From positions 1 to 24,642 of the forward strand of contig JAULUH010000391.1 in the NCBI GenBank assembly GCA_032111745.1: a stretch of 24,642 nucleotides of DNA, given 5' to 3'. This DNA comes from JAULUH01 sp032111745 (GTDB lineage Bacteria; Chloroflexota; Anaerolineae; JAAEKA01). Numbering within the stretch: position 1 is the stretch's first letter; the number at the start of each line of letters is the position of its first letter. The translations under genes were made by a program, and so were the position numbers. Below are positions 5,633 through 14,400 of the stretch, in pieces. Below the pieces are notes generated by a model that made no database searches, was not told where the DNA came from, and saw only the letters and a program-made list of their open reading frames with translations.

Positions 5633-7351
5633 ATGTCCGCTATTGTGCAGGGCCGCGGGGACCTCGCCCGCTGGCGCGCGGCCTTTCCCGACAACTTCTA
5701 TGCCTGCGATGAAAACCTGCAGCGGGTGCTGCGGATGTGGGATCCGGGGTGTGACAGCTATGAGGCTGAGCTGCAGGACTTTGGCCGCGTGGTGGCTACG
5801 GCGATCGACCCGGCGGCGGCGGTGAACGACCGGCCGCACAACCACCCGCGGCTGGTAGGGTGGGATGGGATCGGCCGGCGCACCGAGGAGATCGAGTTCC
5901 ACCCCAGCTACCACGCGGCGGGGTGGCCGGCGTATGCGGCAGGGTTGGTGGCTCTCGCGGCGGAACCGGGCCACGTGCTGCAGCAGAGCGCGCTGTTCTA
6001 CCTGCTAACCCAGTGCGGGGAGATGGGGCACGCCTGTCCTATCGTGTGCACGTTGGGGCTGGTGCGCGCACTGCAGGCCAGGGGGAGTGCAGAGCTACAG
6101 GCGACGTTCCTGCCGCCGCTACTGGCGCGAGACTACGACGGTAAGCAGGTGGCGTCGCAGTTCCTGACCGAGGTGCAGGGCGGCTCGGACGTGGGTGCCA
6201 ACGCGGTGGAGGCACGGCCGGGAGCGGGGCAGCCGGGCACCTGGCGGCTGTGGGGAGAGAAGTGGTTTTGCTCGGTGGCCAATGCAGAGCAGATGCTGGT
6301 GACGGCGCAGCCGGTGGACGCGGCCGCGGGCACCCGAGGGTTAGGGGTGTTCCTGGTGCCGCGGCGGCTGCCGGGCGGCGAGCTGAACGGGTTCCACATC
6401 CGGCGCCTGAAGACCAAGTTCGGTACACGGACGATGGCCTCGGGGGAGATCGACTTCGAGGGTGCGCTGGCCTATCAGATTGGGGAGCTGGGGGAGGGGT
6501 TCAAGACAGTGGTTGAGCTGGTGCTGAACACCTCGCGCTGGGCCAACGCACTGGGCTCGGCGGGGCTGCTGCGGCGGGCTTATGTAGAGGCCTGGACCTT
6601 TGCCCAGGCCCGCCAGGCCTTTGGCAGCCCGATAGGGCGCTATCCGCTGGTGATGGAGGCGCTGGCGGAGATGAAGACCGACCTATATGTCATGCTGGCG
6701 TCGACGATGCGGCTGAGCGCCCTGGTGCAGCGGTTGGACCTGGGCCTGGCCAGCGAGGAGGAGCGGGCAGTGCACCGCCTGTTGGTGAACATCAACAAAT
6801 ATCAGACCTCGGTGCAGGCCAGCCTGGGCATCCGGCGGGCGCAGGAGATCTTGGGCGGCAACGGCGCGATCGAGGATTTCTCCATCGTGCCCCGGCTATA
6901 CCGGGATGCAGTGGTGTTCGAGAGCTGGGAGGGGAGTCACAACGTGCTGTGCTTGCAGGTGACGCGGGACATGCAGCGCTTCGGGCTGCAGCGGCAGTTG
7001 TTCGACTATTTGGGGCAACTGGTGGACCGGGTGGCGGAGCCGAGGCTGGCCGGGCTGCAGGATGAGATCGTGGCCAGGATGGAGCCGGCACGGGAGCGGG
7101 TGGAGCGGGTGGTGGGCGGGGAGCCGCTGTTTCACCAGGCCCACGCGCGGCGGGTGGTGGACGAGCTGGCGGTGCTGGTGCAGGCTGCGTGCCTGTTGGG
7201 GGAGGCGGACTGGGAACTGAGACAGGGGCTGGACACGGTCAAGCCGGAAGCGCTGGAGCTGTTCCTGCGGCGGCATGGGCGGGGAGAGTATGATCCCATG
7301 GAGGATGGCGGGTATGTGGCGCGGCTTGAGCGATTGACGGAGAGGACGTGA
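5633..7351 (+). CDS. AidB-like acyl-CoA dehydrogenase
   Basis: This encodes 572 residues. The ATG at 5633 follows AGGAGG with ideal spacing. It is an FAD-dependent acyl-CoA dehydrogenase of the larger AidB-like branch, which has an extra N-terminal helical part (residues 1-120) and a C-terminal extension (450-572). The family signature F-L-T-E-V-Q-G-G-S-D-V is at 177-187. The C-terminal helical domain has R-R-A-Q-E-I-L-G-G-N-G-A at 401-412 and then R-L-Y-R-D-A-V-V-F-E-S-W-E-G-S-H-N-V-L. The Glu in W-E-G occupies the place of the catalytic base of classical members. Enzymes of this group oxidise acyl-CoA to enoyl-CoA, or act in adaptive responses (AidB). The true substrate cannot be assigned from sequence. 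It has its own strong promoter (5507-5534), stands alone, and converges with the Uma2 gene 17 bases downstream. Confidence 0.92.
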   Translation: MSAIVQGRGDLARWRAAFPDNFYACDENLQRVLRMWDPGCDSYEAELQDFGRVVATAIDPAAAVNDRPHNHPRLVGWDGIGRRTEEIEFHPSYHAAGWPAYAAGLVALAAEPGHVLQQSALFYLLTQCGEMGHACPIVCTLGLVRALQARGSAELQATFLPPLLARDYDGKQVASQFLTEVQGGSDVGANAVEARPGAGQPGTWRLWGEKWFCSVANAEQMLVTAQPVDAAAGTRGLGVFLVPRRLPGGELNGFHIRRLKTKFGTRTMASGEIDFEGALAYQIGELGEGFKTVVELVLNTSRWANALGSAGLLRRAYVEAWTFAQARQAFGSPIGRYPLVMEALAEMKTDLYVMLASTMRLSALVQRLDLGLASEEERAVHRLLVNINKYQTSVQASLGIRRAQEILGGNGAIEDFSIVPRLYRDAVVFESWEGSHNVLCLQVTRDMQRFGLQRQLFDYLGQLVDRVAEPRLAGLQDEIVARMEPARERVERVVGGEPLFHQAHARRVVDELAVLVQAACLLGEADWELRQGLDTVKPEALELFLRRHGRGEYDPMEDGGYVARLERLTERT

Positions 7352-7368
7352 GCGATTTGCGAGAGCGA

Positions 7369-7932
7369 TCAGAGCTCGGCGAAGAGGCTGGCCACGGGGA
7401 GCTCGAAACCTTGGAGGATGCCTTCGCCCTGGAGCACGTCACCCAGGGTAAATTCCTCGGAGTCTGTGGGGGAGCGATAGAGCAGCACCGTCTGCCGCTC
7501 GGGCTCACCGATCCACACCTGGTCTACGCCGATGGAGAAGTAGTCATGGAGCTTGCTGCGCACGTCCTGCCATAGGTCGCCAGGGGACATGATCTCTACC
7601 ACCAACTCGGGGGCCACATCGAGATACCCCCTGGGCAGTTGAGGTGTGCGCTGGCGAGACACGAAGGCGACGTCAGCGGCGCGCACGGTGTCTGGGTTGC
7701 GCCGGATGTAGATGCCGGGTTCGCCGGTCAGCAGCCATCCCAGGTTGCGCGGCAGAACAAAGTTACTTAGAAGGTGCGCGAGGTATGACTCGATCCAGCC
7801 GTGGGCGGATCCGGTTGGGCTCATGCGAACTATTCTCCCCTCCACTAGCTCGCTGGGGCCGATATCGCCCATGGCGAGTAGATCCTCTGCCGTGACCAGC
7901 CTGGTTTTGGTTGGGCCAGTGCGTGTGGCCAT
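7369..7932 (-). CDS. Uma2 family (DUF820) PD-(D/E)XK nuclease-like protein
   Basis: This encodes 187 residues. The ATG at 7932 has GGAG eight bases upstream. The fold markers of the Uma2/DUF820 family are visible: Glu31 in E-L-V-E-G-R-I, the G-x-A-H element at 41-44, Asp87 in A-A-D-V-A-F-V, Glu113 in L-V-V-E-I-M-S-P-G-D, and Lys127 in the following K-L-x-D-Y-x-x-x-G-V-x-x-V-W-I. That is a complete PD-(D/E)XK active site. Family members are common in multicellular or filamentous cyanobacteria and Chloroflexota, often in many copies, and are thought to be restriction-like endonucleases, possibly of mobile origin. No methylase or other partner lies nearby. Its own promoter is at 7989-8018. Confidence 0.9.
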   Translation of the reverse strand: MATRTGPTKTRLVTAEDLLAMGDIGPSELVEGRIVRMSPTGSAHGWIESYLAHLLSNFVLPRNLGWLLTGEPGIYIRRNPDTVRAADVAFVSRQRTPQLPRGYLDVAPELVVEIMSPGDLWQDVRSKLHDYFSIGVDQVWIGEPERQTVLLYRSPTDSEEFTLGDVLQGEGILQGFELPVASLFAEL

Positions 7933-7988
7933 TGTTTACACTCCGCCGAATTGGACCCTGCAAGCTCATGCAGTGTTCCGACGACCAC

Positions 7989-8018
7989 ATTATAGCACGA
8001 GGGGGGGATGGGAATCAA
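7989..8018 (-). promoter_or_regulatory. Promoter of the Uma2 gene
   Basis: On the minus strand there is TTGATT (8013-8018), an 18-base spacer and a perfect TATAAT (7989-7994). It lies 57 bases before the start codon, in the gap between the Uma2 gene and the LLM gene. Confidence 0.65.
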
Positions 8019-8051
8019 ACCTTCTTCGCGTGGTTGCCCCGGGTACTGCGG

Positions 8052-8975
8052 TCATTCATTCAATGCCGGCAGCACCTCCTCGATCAGCATCTCGAGGGTG
8101 GTTAGATCGGGAAACCCGGCACAGTCGAACATGAAGTAGTCCACGCCCAGGTCGACGAAGGGGCGCATCTGGGCTATCAGTTGCCGGGGGGTGCCGGCGA
8201 AGCCGAAGTCCTCGTCGTCGTCTGGGCTCCAGCGGTCTGCGGCGAGGGCTTTGGCCTGCTCCTCAGTGGGGGCGCAGGCGCAGCCGCCAATCCATGACCG
8301 CCGCACCGTCGATGGATCGCGGCCGCAGGCGGCGCAAGCTCGCTCCAGTTCCTCGACCATGGGCCGGTAGTGCCGAATGCTGGTGGATGACACGTTCCAC
8401 CAGTCGGCGTGCTGGGCGGCCAGATGCAGCATTTGGGGGCGGAACGCACCGATCATGATGAAGGGTGGTGGATCGGGCCTGGGCTCACAGCGGGCCTCGA
8501 CGACACGGTAATGCTGACCGTGGAAGGTGACCTGGCCTGCGGTCCACAGGGCCTGGATGATCTGGACGGTCTCGGCGAGCTGCTGCACTCGCACGGAGCC
8601 TGGGGGAAAATCATAGCCGTAGGCCCGGTACTCCTCCTGGTGCCATCCGGCGCCGAGGCCCAGGATGTAGCGGCCACCGCTCATGAACTGCAGGGTGGCG
8701 GCCATCTTGGCAAGCAGAGCAGGATTGCGAAAGGACTGGCACAGGACGGCGTGACCGAACTTGAGTTGGGGGTGGAGGGCCGACAGGTATGTCAGGGCGG
8801 TGAAGCCCTCCAGGACGTCCGTATCACCGAACATCAAGTGATCGACCATCCAGGCGGAGTCGAAGTGTCCCTGGATCAGCGCCAGAGCGCGGTTCAGGTC
8901 AGTGACCCAGGTGGCGCGCCGCTCGCCATGGCGGTTTTCAGCGGGCATGCAGAAGCCGAATTGAATAGAACTCAT
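8052..8975 (-). CDS. LLM class flavin/F420-dependent oxidoreductase
   Basis: This encodes 307 residues. Its ATG (8973-8975) overlaps the TGA of the upstream acetyltransferase gene as ATGA, which fixes the start and implies translational coupling. The luciferase-like TIM-barrel signature is clear: F-G-F-C-M-P near the start, W-M-V-D-H-L around residue 42, A-L-H-P-Q-L-K-F-G near 65, then F-M-S-G-G-R-Y-I-L-G-L-G-A-G-W near 97-111 with H-Q-E-E-Y-x-A-Y-G after it. These are the typical flavin or F420 binding and monomer contact elements. The end, V-D-Y-F-M-F-D near residue 283, is also typical. Such enzymes hydride-transfer to or from small substrates in the cytoplasm. The substrate and the choice of FMN or F420 cannot be decided here. 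It is the last gene of a three-gene minus-strand operon. Confidence 0.92.
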   Translation of the reverse strand: MSSIQFGFCMPAENRHGERRATWVTDLNRALALIQGHFDSAWMVDHLMFGDTDVLEGFTALTYLSALHPQLKFGHAVLCQSFRNPALLAKMAATLQFMSGGRYILGLGAGWHQEEYRAYGYDFPPGSVRVQQLAETVQIIQALWTAGQVTFHGQHYRVVEARCEPRPDPPPFIMIGAFRPQMLHLAAQHADWWNVSSTSIRHYRPMVEELERACAACGRDPSTVRRSWIGGCACAPTEEQAKALAADRWSPDDDEDFGFAGTPRQLIAQMRPFVDLGVDYFMFDCAGFPDLTTLEMLIEEVLPALNE

Positions 8976-9493
8976 TGCGCATCCGGGCTAACGGAGTCTG
9001 CGGCGCAGTGTTCGGTCGTTGCCAGCTGCAGGATCACTTCGTCGACGTCCTCACCGCGGGCGTTGGAGTATCCCCTGTCGGCACCGGCGATGGTGAAACC
9101 GTTCTTTTGGAGGACGCGGATGGAGCCCATGTTGTCCTTGGCGGCGCGGGCGTAAAGGGGGCGCGTTTTGACATAAATAAGGAACTGGGCCAGCGCAGCG
9201 GTGGCGATGCCCTGTCCCCAGTATTCGCGGCCGATCCAGTAACTGATCTCGGGCTGGCCGAACCAGGCGTGGCTCACGATGTGGCCGGCCACCTGTCCCT
9301 CCAAGAGGATGGTCCTGGCGGTGATGGTGGGGTCGGCCAGGATCTTGGCCCAGCGCGCGGTGAAGGCAGCGCGGTCCGCAGGGTCTTTGGGGGTGAAGGC
9401 GGCCATGGAGTTGGCGACGGGATCGAGCTGTTGCTGGAAGAAGATGGGGAGGTCGCTTTCGGCGACGTCGCGGAGGAGGATTGTTGTGGTCAC
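8972..9493 (-). CDS. GNAT family N-acetyltransferase
   Basis: This encodes 173 residues. The start is a GTG at 9493 with a GGAG about ten bases upstream. The acetyl-CoA pyrophosphate loop R-E-Y-W-G-Q-G-I-A is at residues 89-97, preceded by the strand P-E-I-S-Y-W-I-G and followed by a helix, then N-M-G-S-I-R-V-L-Q-K-N-G-F near 120-132. This is the RimJ/RimL-like arrangement, with an N-terminal L-R-D-V-A-E-S-D-L. Such enzymes acetylate protein N-termini, aminoglycosides or small amines. The substrate is not predictable. It is the middle gene of the operon, 29 bases after the exonuclease stop and overlapping the LLM gene by four bases. Confidence 0.9.
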   Translation of the reverse strand: MTTTILLRDVAESDLPIFFQQQLDPVANSMAAFTPKDPADRAAFTARWAKILADPTITARTILLEGQVAGHIVSHAWFGQPEISYWIGREYWGQGIATAALAQFLIYVKTRPLYARAAKDNMGSIRVLQKNGFTIAGADRGYSNARGEDVDEVILQLATTEHCAADSVSPDAQ

Positions 9494-9522
9494 CAGGTGT
9501 TGGCTCCAGTGGGTCAGGGCTG

Positions 9523-10251
9523 TCAGCTGGATATGGGCATCCAGGCCATCAGGTCACTGCGCCGTGGAGGGGACGTCATCCACGATGTATCCGGTTCCGG
9601 CCATTGGATGGCCTTGTGCACAGCCAGGTCCTGCAGGCTGCGCACGTGGGTAGGGAGATCGAAGCGGGTGGGGCGGCCCTTGCTGTTGGTCCAGGTGAAG
9701 CCACGTTTGGTGAGAAGGTATTGAGCAACATCGGCTACGGCGCGCACGTCTTGCTCGAGGTAGGCGAGCACGCGCTCGTATTCGCCCCTGGCCCAGAGTG
9801 TTGGCGCTTCGGCGCCGCCCTCGATCCCGGCGGCGCCTTTGTGAGAGCGACAGGCTGTGGCTGCCTGCTGCAGGCTCAGCCGGTGGCCGCGCACGCAGAG
9901 GAAGGCGGCCATGAGGTCGGCGTGATGCCAGGCGACCTGCGCAGCCAGCTCCCGGTTGGCGGCTTCTTCGCCGAGGATGTCGAAATCGAAGGCGAGGCCG
10001 TTCCAGGTGACCACGGGCCGGCCGGCCTGTTGCTGTTGAGCCAGGTACTCAAGGAGAGCCAGGGCCTGGGGCTGGGCAAGCTGAGGGGCGGGGGTGCCGT
10101 CGGGCTGTGGGTTGGTCCAGAGGCGGAGGGTGCCAGTCTCGTCCAGGGTGGCGGCGCAGGCGATGCCCAGGGGGCGATGCTGGCGCCATTGGTTGAAGTC
10201 CGGGACGATACGGGCGATTTCGAGGTCGAAGGCGAGGAAGGGTATGGCCAT
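9523..10251 (-). CDS. Predicted 3'-5' exonuclease, DEDDy/RNase H-like fold
   Basis: This encodes 242 residues from the ATG at 10251. A second ATG at 10263 sits too close to its GAAGG, and the longer open frame upstream reads through repeat DNA, so neither is preferred. The DEDD motifs are in place: Asp9 and Glu11 in F-D-L-E (motif I), W-N-G-L-A-F-D-F-D with Asp89 (motif II), and Tyr164-L-E-Q-Asp168 (motif III of the DEDDy class). The intervening H-A-D-L-M-A-A-F is also usual. The family includes PolB-related stand-alone proofreading-type nucleases that remove 3' nucleotides from DNA or RNA. It is the first gene of the operon with the GNAT and LLM genes, and a possible promoter is at 10288-10317. 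Confidence 0.85.
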   Translation of the reverse strand: MAIPFLAFDLEIARIVPDFNQWRQHRPLGIACAATLDETGTLRLWTNPQPDGTPAPQLAQPQALALLEYLAQQQQAGRPVVTWNGLAFDFDILGEEAANRELAAQVAWHHADLMAAFLCVRGHRLSLQQAATACRSHKGAAGIEGGAEAPTLWARGEYERVLAYLEQDVRAVADVAQYLLTKRGFTWTNSKGRPTRFDLPTHVRSLQDLAVHKAIQWPEPDTSWMTSPPRRSDLMAWMPISS

Positions 10252-10287
10252 TGCAGCGAACATCCTTCGGAGATTAGTGTTGGGGCA

Positions 10288-10317
10288 ATTGTAGCATGAA
10301 GGGAGGGAGGGTGGCAA
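10288..10317 (-). promoter_or_regulatory. Putative promoter of the exonuclease-GNAT-LLM operon
   Basis: On the minus strand there is TTGCCA (10312-10317), an 18-base spacer and TACAAT (10288-10293), 36 bases before the ATG at 10251. The match to consensus is moderate. Confidence 0.45.
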
Positions 10318-10375
10318 TTGGCTGTGAGTTGGCCGCAGGGGTTTGGTACACGATTGCACGAAGGGGCACAAAGGC

Positions 10376-10458
10376 ACGGACGCCGAAGCGGAAAACGGAC
10401 GCCGGAGCGGAACACGGACGAACACAGACGAACACGGACGCCGGAGCGGAACACGGAC
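10376..10458. repeat. Cluster of ~25-bp direct repeats
   Basis: A 25-base unit acggacgccggagcgg plus aacacggac occurs exactly at 10395-10419 and 10434-10458, and with two mismatches at 10376-10400. The first two share a six-base overlap, and a 14-base filler of related wording separates the last two. The region is GC-rich, lies between the exonuclease and NTF2-like genes, and holds no gene. Spacing is irregular (19 then 39 bases), so it is not a CRISPR array. Similar wording occurs at 235-256. Confidence 0.75.
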
Positions 10459-10576
10459 AAACAAAGGTGGGACGCGCAGGCGATGGGGTGGGGGTGGTGG
10501 TCGAGGCTGGCTTGCAGGATTGGCGGGAACGTGGATAAATAGGCGAGGTGTGGTAGCTCAGACAAGGAGGCTTCTC

Positions 10577-10966
10577 GTGGAAGCGATGTGGGCAGAGGTA
10601 GAAGAGTTCCTGGGGCGCTATGGCAAGGCCCTCAGCGCGGGCGATATGCCGGGCGTGGGGAGCTGCTGGCAGGTGCCGGCGCTGGTGGTGGCGGACCAGG
10701 GGGCGCGGGCGGTGCTGGCGATTGAAGAGGTGGAGGAGTTTTTTGCGGCGGCGGTGGCCTGGTATCAGAGCCAGGGCCTGATGAGCACGGTGCCGGAGGT
10801 GCTGCGGGTGGAGCAGCTGTCGGCGGGGCTGGTGTCGGTGGATGTGGCATGGTTGGCGCTGGATGCGGATAGTGTAGAGCGCTCGCGGGAGGCGTCGCGG
10901 TATGTCTTGCGGCGGGTTGAGGACGGCGGGCTGCGCGTATGCGTGGCGGCGACGGTGGCCGGGTGA
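10577..10966 (+). CDS. NTF2-like (SnoaL/DUF4440-type) small protein
   Basis: This encodes 129 residues from a GTG at 10577, which stands exactly six bases after AAGGAGG. The open frame extends upstream to 10343, but that part is repeat DNA. The protein begins with a helix W-x-E-V-E-E-F-L-x-R-Y-x-x-A-L-S-A-G-D, followed by C-W-Q-V-P-A-L-V-V and a strand-rich second half. This is the normal pattern of the NTF2-like superfamily of small cone-shaped domains that bind small molecules or act as isomerases and cyclases. There is no signal peptide. The DinB gene follows after 21 bases in the same direction, so the two are probably co-transcribed. The function is unknown. Confidence 0.75.
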   Translation: MEAMWAEVEEFLGRYGKALSAGDMPGVGSCWQVPALVVADQGARAVLAIEEVEEFFAAAVAWYQSQGLMSTVPEVLRVEQLSAGLVSVDVAWLALDADSVERSREASRYVLRRVEDGGLRVCVAATVAG

Positions 10967-10987
10967 ACATCACAATCGGAGGACGCT

Positions 10988-11479
10988 ATGGATACCCAGG
11001 AGCAGTATAGGGCTTTGTTTGCCTATCATTTCGACACTACGGAGCGAATGCTAGAGGCCGCAGGCCGGCTGGGCGCGGAAGAGTACCGGGCCGAGCCGGG
11101 GTACGGCCGCGGGTCGTTGCACGACCTGTTGTTCCACCTGTTGCGCACCGACGCGGGGTGGCGGGGCGCGCTGGAGATGGGGCAGCAGCCGCCGGCGCTG
11201 CCGGCGGAGGAGTATGCGGATATGCTGGCGCTGCAAGAGGGGTTCGGGCGGGAGCGGGCGGCGTGGGAGGCGTTGCTGGGAGCTCTCACGAGCGAGGAGA
11301 TCATGGGCGAGGTGAGCCTGACGACACGGCGGGGCGATGTGGCGGTGGTGGCGCGGTGGTGGGTGCTTCAGCACCTGGTGTTGCATGGGATGCAGCACCA
11401 CGCGGAGATGGCGCAGTTGCTGACCGCGGCAGGGCAGTCGCCGGGCGATATCGACCTTATTTTCTACAGGATGAAGTAG
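10988..11479 (+). CDS. DinB family protein
   Basis: This encodes 163 residues. The ATG at 10988 is preceded by CGGAGGA. It is a four-helix bundle of the DinB/YfiT-like superfamily. A histidine triad that would bind a divalent metal is visible: His50 in L-L-F-H-L-L at the end of helix 2, and His133 and His137 in Q-H-L-V-L-H-G-M-Q-H-H-A-E. Members include thiol-dependent S-transferases (bacillithiol or mycothiol) and DNA damage-inducible proteins of unknown function. It is likely the second gene of a two-gene unit with the NTF2-like gene. It converges with the large activase gene, whose stop codon lies only 18 bases away. Confidence 0.9.
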   Translation: MDTQEQYRALFAYHFDTTERMLEAAGRLGAEEYRAEPGYGRGSLHDLLFHLLRTDAGWRGALEMGQQPPALPAEEYADMLALQEGFGRERAAWEALLGALTSEEIMGEVSLTTRRGDVAVVARWWVLQHLVLHGMQHHAEMAQLLTAAGQSPGDIDLIFYRMK

Positions 11480-11497
11480 TTGCCGGGGCGAGGAGCG

Positions 11498-14400
11498 TTA
11501 GCTGGCCGCGGGTTGCCAGGGCAGTGCTGGCGACAGCGTACCCCGGGCCTGGCTCACGAAGAAGTGCATGCGGTTGAAGTAGTTGACCTCGCTGAGGCCG
11601 GCATCCACATCCAGGTAGAGCAGATTGAGGCCGGGATAGGCTTCCTTGAGCCGCCTGGCCATGCCGCGGGCCACGACCTGGTTGGCGATGCAGCCGAAGG
11701 GCTGCAGGCACAAGACGTTGGGGGTGCCGTCCTGCACCAGGGCGCCGATCTCGCCAGCGATGAGCCAGTTCTCGCCATAGGCGTGGGCCAGGCTCATCAC
11801 CTCGCGGGCCGTCGCGGCGAGATCGCGCGGGGAGTGGCGGGGGGTATAGTAGCGGAAGCCGGCCATGATGGCATCGGCCTGGTCCACCACGTGCTGCACA
11901 CGGCCCTCGACCAGGTGCCCCACGGCCCAGGCCAGATTGCGCCGGGCCAGGTGCTCTTGCACCCGCACCTCGGTGTTCACGAACCAGCCCAGGAAGTAGG
12001 TCAGGAAGTCCGGCACCACTACCTCAAGGCCGTTGTCCATCAGCCACTGGGCGACGCCCTTGTTGGCGAAGGCATTGACTTTGACGTAGATCTCGCCCAC
12101 GATGCCCACACGGGGATAGGCGCGGTCCGCGGTAGCGACCTGGTTGAAACGGGCGACAGCCTCCTGCAGGCGGGCCATGACCGACTGCCGGTCCAGCGGC
12201 AGCACGCCCCGGTTCAATGGCTCCAGCAGCTCGTCGGCCAGGGCCAGGACCGGCTGGCGATCCGGTGCCCTGATGGCGGTGGCGTAATACATGGTGGAGA
12301 TGGAATCGGCGTAGAGGCCGGCTAGCAGGGCTTTGACGAGGTAGCGGCGGTAGCTGAGATCGTCGCCGGGCTGCTGGTGGAGCCTGGGATTGGTGGTCAA
12401 GGCCCTGATGGGCACGTCCTGGTACCCGGCGGCGATCATGGCCTTCTTGAGCTGGGACAGCACATTGGAGGCCCGGCACTGGCCACCGGTCTGCCAGGAG
12501 CCCACCGCGACGTTGGCGAGGTCATACTTCCCGGACTGCAGGGCCTTGATCAGGTCGCCGATGACGACGATGGCGGGGTAGCAGATCTCGTTATGGGCGT
12601 AGCGGAGCCCGATCTCGATCGACTCCTGGTCAGACGGCGGCAGGGTCTCGATGCGATAGCCCATGGCCAGCAGCGGGCCGGCAATAATGGGGGCACAGAA
12701 GTGGGAGAAATGGGGGATGAGGATGGTTCTGTGCCGGTCCTCGACCTCATACAGCTTCATCTGGGGCCGCGGCCGCGGCTGGCGCGGGGGTGTGGCGCCG
12801 GCCGGCAGGGTCTCGACCAGGGAGCGCAGGCGCAGCCGGGTGGAGCCGGTGCTCTCGATCTCGTCGATGCGCAGGGTGGTGTGGCCCTTGCCGTGGGAGT
12901 CCAGGAGGCTTTTGACCTCGTCCAGGGTGAAGGCGTCGGGCCCGCAGGCAAAGGAGTTCAGCTGCACGACCTCCACATCCGGCTGTTGGCTGGCCCAGCG
13001 CACGGCATGATAGTAGCGGTTGACGTATTCCCATTGGGTCAGGCTGGTGCTGTTCCCCAGCAGCAGCTCACCCTCGCGCGGCACGGCGTCCTCGGTGATC
13101 ACGTCCACGCCCAGGTCGACCAGGGCCTGGGTGACTCCGTGGTTGATCAAGGGATCGTGGTGGTAGGGACGTCCCAGCAGCAGGATGACGTGGCGGCCGG
13201 CGGCCCGGGCTTGCTGGAGGATCTGGGCCCCCTCGTCGACGACGGCCTGGCGATAGGCGTGTTGGGCCTGGAGTGCGGCCTGAAAGGCGTGGTGGAAGGT
13301 GCGGGAGCGGACGCCGAGCGGCCGCAGATAGGCATAGCAGGCCTGGCGCAGGAGTTCCTGGTCCTGAAAGGTGATCGCGGGCATGTCCAGGGGGATGCCG
13401 TAGCGGCCCTGGGGGTCGATGGCGCTGCGGATGACGTCGGGGTAGCCGGTGACGATGGGGCAGTTGTAGGAGTTGGCGGCATCGGCGAAAGCCTGGCGCT
13501 CGGCGAAGACCATGGGATAGAGGATGCGGTCGACCCCCTGGTGGACCAGGTCGAGGATATGGCCGTGCACGAGCTTGGCCGGAAAGCAGATATTCTCTGA
13601 CATCACCGTACCGGCCCCTTTGTGGGCCAGATCGGGCGTGGAGGGAGCGGACAGTCGCACGGCGAAGCCGCAGCCGACCAGAAGGGTGCACCAGAAGGGG
13701 AAATCGTCGTACGTGTTCAGCGCCCGGGGCACGCCGATGGTCAAGGTGGGTGGACCGGCCGGCTGCAGCGGGCGGTCGAAGAGCAGCGCCAGTTTGCGAG
13801 ACGTGACGCTGGTACCCTTGACGAAACCATCGCCATGGTTGGTATAGATGCGTTCGCAGCGATTGCCCGTGAAGAAGATGCCGCCGTTGGGGAAGGCCAG
13901 CCTGGTGACCGTGCAGCGGTTTTCGCAGCCCCGGCAGTGGATCAGGCGCTTCTCATAGTGGCTCACCTCGGCCAGCAGGTCCAGGCCAACGAAACGGCTG
14001 GCAGGGCGCCCGCTCTCCTGCCAGGCGTCGCGGGCAGCCAGCGCGGCGCCGTAGGCCCCCATCAACTCCGCCATGTCCGGGCAGATAACCGGCTGGCCCA
14101 GCATGATCTCCAGGGCGCGTTGCACGGCGGGGTTGCGGAAGGTGCCACCCTGGACCACGATGTGATCGCCCAGGACGGTGGGATCGGTGATGCGCAGAAC
14201 TTTGTGCAGGGCGTTCTTGATCACCGAGTAGGCCAGGCCGGCGGAGATGTCCCGGACTTCGGCGGCATCCTTGAGGGCCTGCTTAATGCGGGAGTTCATG
14301 AAAACGGTGCAGCGCGAGCCCAGGTCGTAGGGTTCGGGGGCGGTGCAGGCCATGTGGGCGAAATCGGCCACGCCATAGCCCATGGAGCGGGCGAAGGTTT

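Noticed and set aside
10376..10458. Possible CRISPR array
   Set aside because: Repeats overlap or are separated by 14 bases of similar wording. There are no unique spacers of constant length and no cas gene.
10343..10576. N-terminal 78-codon extension of the NTF2-like gene
   Set aside because: The extension translates the 25-bp repeat cluster. The GTG at 10577 has an ideal ribosome binding site and begins the conserved domain.
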